A DNA stretch of 64,000 bases from Sanguibacter gelidistatuariae (lineage in GTDB: Bacteria; Actinomycetota; Actinomycetes; Actinomycetales; Cellulomonadaceae), in NCBI RefSeq assembly GCF_900096585.1, contig NZ_FMYH01000007.1:1-64000 (forward strand), read 5' to 3'. This document shows, piece after piece, positions 61,361 to 64,000 of this stretch. Position 1 is the stretch's first letter, and each line of letters opens with the position of its first letter. The notes beneath the pieces are model-generated. The model saw only the letters and a list, made by a program, of their open reading frames with translations, had not been told where the DNA came from and did no database searches. Both the position numbers and the translations under genes were made by a program.

Positions 61361-63034
61361 CTACAGCCCCAGCTCGTCCAGGATCGGAAGCTCGGCTCGC
61401 ACGGCCGCTCGCGCCGCGGCCGCGCTCGGCTGGTCGAGCGCGAGCCGGGCCAGGCGTGCGCACTCCTCCGACGACGTCGCGGCCAGGACCGCGGCGACAT
61501 CTGCGAGCGCACGCGGCGTCATGGACAGGGACGACACCCCGAGCCCGACGAGCACCGGAGCGAGCGCCGGATCCCCGGCGGCCTCCCCACACACGCTCAC
61601 CGGCCGGTCGTTGACCGCCCCGCCCAGGCACGACGCCTCGACGAGGGCAAGGACTGCCGGCTGCCATCCCGTGGACAGCTCGGCAAGACCCGCGAGCTCC
61701 CGGTCGGCCGCCATCGTGTACTGCGTGAGGTCGTTCGTCCCGAGGGAGGCGAACGTCGCGTGGGCGAGGATGAACCGCGACTGCAGGGCGGCGGCGGGGA
61801 TCTCGATCATCACCCCCGCACGGTTCAGCCCGTGCGCGGCGCACCGCTCGACGAAGTGGGCCGCCTCGTCGGGGGTGGCGACCATGGGCGCCATGACCCA
61901 CACGTCGGCCTCGGTCGCCGCCGCGGCGGCCGCGATCGCCTCCAGCTGGCGCTCCAGGACCTCCGGATGCCCGACGGCGGTGCGCAGCCCGCGGATCCCC
62001 AGGGCCGGGTTGGGCTCGTGGTCGGCTGTGACAAAGGGCAGCGGCTTGTCTGCGCCCGCGTCGAGCGTGCGCACCACGACCTTGCGCCCCGGGAAGGCGT
62101 CCAGGACCCCCCGGTATGCCGCGACCTGCTCGGTGACCGACGGCTCCTCGGTGCGTCCGAGGAAGCAGAACTCGGTCCGGAAGAGGCCGACGCCCTCGGC
62201 TCCGGCCTCGACGGCCGCGGCTGCGGCCTTGGGGTCGGCCACGTTGGCGAGCAGCGCGACGTCGTGCCCGTCCGCCGTGCGCCCGTGCCCGTCGAAGGTG
62301 CGGACCGTACCCGCCGTCTCCCGGGTGCGCGCGATGGCCTCGGGCGAGGGTGAGATCTCCACGATGCCGAGTGCGCCGTCGAGCAGGATCGTCTCGCCGT
62401 CGGCGAGACCCTCTGCGCCGGAGACGGCGACCACGGCCGGGATGCCCAGCGCGCGCGCGAGGATCGCGGTGTGGGACGTGGGGCCACCGCCGCTCGTGAC
62501 GATCCCGACGACCTGCTCGGGGTCGAGGGTGGCGGTGTCGGCGGGTGCAAGATCGCCCGCCGCGAGGATGAAGGGATGCCCCGGGGATGGGACGCCTGGC
62601 GAGGGCCTGCCCTGCAGGGACGCCACGAGACGGTCCCGCACGTCGCGGGCGTCTCGTGCGCGCTCGGCCATCATGCCGCCGAGCGCCTCGAGCTGACCGG
62701 CCAGCACGCCGGCGGCGTCCCACACGGCACGGGCGGGGGTGGCCCCCTCCTCGCGCACGCGCCGGGTGGCGTCCTTGATGAGCGTCTTGTCACCAGCCAT
62801 CGCCGCCGTCATCGTGAGGACCTCGGCGGCGGTCCCGGTCACCGTGCTCGCCCGGGCGAGAAGCTCGGCCTGCACCGCCGAGACGGCGGTCGCGAGCTGC
62901 GCGACCGCCGTCTCGGTGTCAGCCCCCGCGGCCCGCAGGGCCGCGGAGGGCTCCGGCACGGGGGCCGGCATCGTGTGCACGACGCCGACCACCCGGCCAG
63001 GGCTGACGGGAATGCCGGTCAGCACTCGGGTCAC
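61361..63034 (-). CDS. ptsI: PTS enzyme I (phosphoenolpyruvate-protein phosphotransferase)
   Basis: 557 residues. N-terminal phosphohistidine domain with GGGPTSHTAILARALGIPAV (active His at about residue 185), and the PEP-binding domain with EGVGLFRTEFCFLG, ALGIRGLRTAVGHPEVLERQ, VMIEIPAAALQ, SLGTNDLTQYTMAADREL and VCGEAAGDP. Its ATG overlaps the EIIC stop by four bases, so it is co-translated with the downstream part of a PTS permease operon. Starts the phosphate chain PEP to HPr. Confidence 0.94.
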   Translation of the reverse strand: MTRVLTGIPVSPGRVVGVVHTMPAPVPEPSAALRAAGADTETAVAQLATAVSAVQAELLARASTVTGTAAEVLTMTAAMAGDKTLIKDATRRVREEGATPARAVWDAAGVLAGQLEALGGMMAERARDARDVRDRLVASLQGRPSPGVPSPGHPFILAAGDLAPADTATLDPEQVVGIVTSGGGPTSHTAILARALGIPAVVAVSGAEGLADGETILLDGALGIVEISPSPEAIARTRETAGTVRTFDGHGRTADGHDVALLANVADPKAAAAAVEAGAEGVGLFRTEFCFLGRTEEPSVTEQVAAYRGVLDAFPGRKVVVRTLDAGADKPLPFVTADHEPNPALGIRGLRTAVGHPEVLERQLEAIAAAAAATEADVWVMAPMVATPDEAAHFVERCAAHGLNRAGVMIEIPAAALQSRFILAHATFASLGTNDLTQYTMAADRELAGLAELSTGWQPAVLALVEASCLGGAVNDRPVSVCGEAAGDPALAPVLVGLGVSSLSMTPRALADVAAVLAATSSEECARLARLALDQPSAAAARAAVRAELPILDELGL

Positions 63035-64000
63035 AAGGCGCTCTCTTCGGTGACCTTGTCGCCTCCGGCGCTCCGGCGTCCGGCGCGGGCCGCGGCCTTG
63101 GCGTCGGCCTCGGCGTCGGCGATGTCCGCCGGGTCAGCCGTCGGGTCGATGCCCACAGTCATCGTGCCCTCTTCGCGCCCGGGGGTACGCAGGTTCCACT
63201 TGGTGATGACGAAGCGGAAGAGGAAGTAGTACAGGACCGCGTAGCCGAGGCCGATGAGGATGATCAGTATGGGCCGGTCGGCGATGCGCCAGTTGAGCAA
63301 GAAATCGATCGCACCGGCCGAGAACCCGAATCCGGACCGCAGCTCGAGGGCGTTGACCAGCGCGAGCGCCGTTCCCGTGAGGACTGCGTGGATCGCGTAC
63401 AGCGGGTAGGCGACAAACACGAAGGCGAACTCGAGGGGCTCGGTCACGCCGGTGACGAAGGCGACGAGTGCGGCGGAGCCCATGATGCCGGCGATGACCT
63501 TGCGGTTCTCGGGCCGGGCGGTGTGCACGATGGCCAGGGCCGCCGCAGGCAGCGCGAACATCATGATCGGGAAGAACCCGGTGAGGAAGATGCCGGCGGT
63601 GGGGTCGCCGTGCAGGAAGCGGGCGATATCACCGTGCCAGACCCCGCCCGAGGCGTCGGTGTAGTCGCCGAACTGGAACCACGGCATCGAGTTGAGGAGG
63701 TGGTGCAGGCCGAGCGGGACGAGCAGGCGGTTGAGCGTGCCAAACACGAACCCACCGAGGACGGCCGAACCGGTCACCCAGTCGCCCAGGGCGCCGAAGG
63801 CGGCGTCGAAGGCCGGGTAGATGAACGCTCCGACGACGGCGATGAGGACAGCGGCGCCCGCCGTGACGATCGGCACGAAGCGACGACCGCCGAAGAAGGC
63901 GAGGTAGGGCGGCAGCTTGATGCGGTGGTACTTCTGGTAGAGCAGCGCCGCGGTCAGGCCGATGACGATGCCCCCGAGGACGCCGTAGTTGATGAGCGCC
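63031..64000 (-). CDS. PTS EIIC component, glucose/N-acetylglucosamine family (5' end outside the window)
   Basis: The 3' part of an EIIC gene: about 323 codons are visible and the frame runs off the window edge. Helix-rich text with LPPYLAFFGGRRFVPIVTAG, LGLHHLLNSMPWFQFGDYTD, GDPTAGIFLTGFFPIMMFAL, VTGVTEPLEFAFVFVAYPLY and FSAGAIDFLLNW. This places it in the PtsG/NagE group. It is fused to a short acidic/Ala-rich C-tail and not to an EIIB in the visible part. N-acetylglucosamine is favoured by the DasR-type sites at ptsH, but that is inference. Confidence 0.88.
   Translation of the reverse strand, partial: ALINYGVLGGIVIGLTAALLYQKYHRIKLPPYLAFFGGRRFVPIVTAGAAVLIAVVGAFIYPAFDAAFGALGDWVTGSAVLGGFVFGTLNRLLVPLGLHHLLNSMPWFQFGDYTDASGGVWHGDIARFLHGDPTAGIFLTGFFPIMMFALPAAALAIVHTARPENRKVIAGIMGSAALVAFVTGVTEPLEFAFVFVAYPLYAIHAVLTGTALALVNALELRSGFGFSAGAIDFLLNWRIADRPILIILIGLGYAVLYYFLFRFVITKWNLRTPGREEGTMTVGIDPTADPADIADAEADAKAAARAGRRSAGGDKVTEESAL

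Noticed and set aside
63298-63312. GAAATCGAT-like sequence in the EIIC gene
   Set aside because: A single half-palindrome inside a coding region far from the sugar locus, so not counted as a LacI operator.

Overview
The window looks like a chromosomal segment of a high-GC actinobacterium, probably Micrococcales (Cellulomonas/Sanguibacter-like). Reasons: strong G/C bias at third codon positions, frequent GTG starts and ATGA overlaps, a GlnR-type nitrogen regulator, a GlxR-like Crp next to nth, ClpC, nitrobindin, YgfZ, DUF2516, and PTS genes preceded by DasR-type sites. Genus is an inference; there is no rRNA here.

Layout. 0.3-6 kb: an SLC13-type permease that seems to lack its N-terminus, a small PLDc_N/SHOCT protein, an AbgT transporter with an M17 aminopeptidase, and a lipoprotein. 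6-8.3 kb: DHA2 efflux pump and divergent TetR regulator around a clear operator, then tRNA-Pro(CGG). 8.5-22.7 kb: core actinobacterial block (metallophosphoesterase, class A PBP, DUF4177, RidA, Crp, RsiG-like protein, Nth, alpha/beta hydrolase, GlnR, DsrE, nitrobindin, YgfZ, FUSC protein, DUF2516, Dtd, GT4).

22.8-39.9 kb is the accessory region. It opens with relics of an MFS exporter and an Ohr protein. A carbohydrate-utilisation locus follows: secreted DUF4185 protein (GH183-related) with a broken C-terminal part, FucI-like isomerase, GH116 glycosidase, FGGY kinase, LacI regulator, DUF2961/GH172 glycosidase, a decayed Gfo/Idh/MocA gene and an ABC sugar importer without its own ATPase. Six copies of a GAAATCGATTTC-type operator precede the transcription units, which marks a local LacI regulon. 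The combination GH183-like + GH172 + FucI-like isomerase + ribulokinase-like FGGY kinase suggests uptake and catabolism of a D-arabinofuranose-containing glycan, with entry as D-arabinose to D-ribulose to a phosphorylated pentulose. The locus is partly eroded. It ends at a truncated IS21-family element beside one isolated type I-E-like CRISPR repeat.

39.9-51.9 kb: an orphan protein, a PspC protein, a serine hydrolase, Pgi, a YwiC-like membrane protein, a LapA-type protein, ClpC with a candidate ClgR box, and a metal module (Crp/Fnr regulator, HMA chaperone, P-type ATPase with an unusual CPG motif). 51.9-58.1 kb: FucO-like dehydrogenase, uridine-kinase-like protein, lutABC for L-lactate oxidation, and an orphan ABC ATPase. 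58.2-61 kb: a MarR/epoxide-hydrolase-like pair with twin operators, a Gdx-type SMR exporter under a guanidine-III riboswitch, and a cupredoxin-like lipoprotein. 60.9-64 kb: general PTS (HPr under two DasR-type sites, enzyme I, and an EIIC running off the window).
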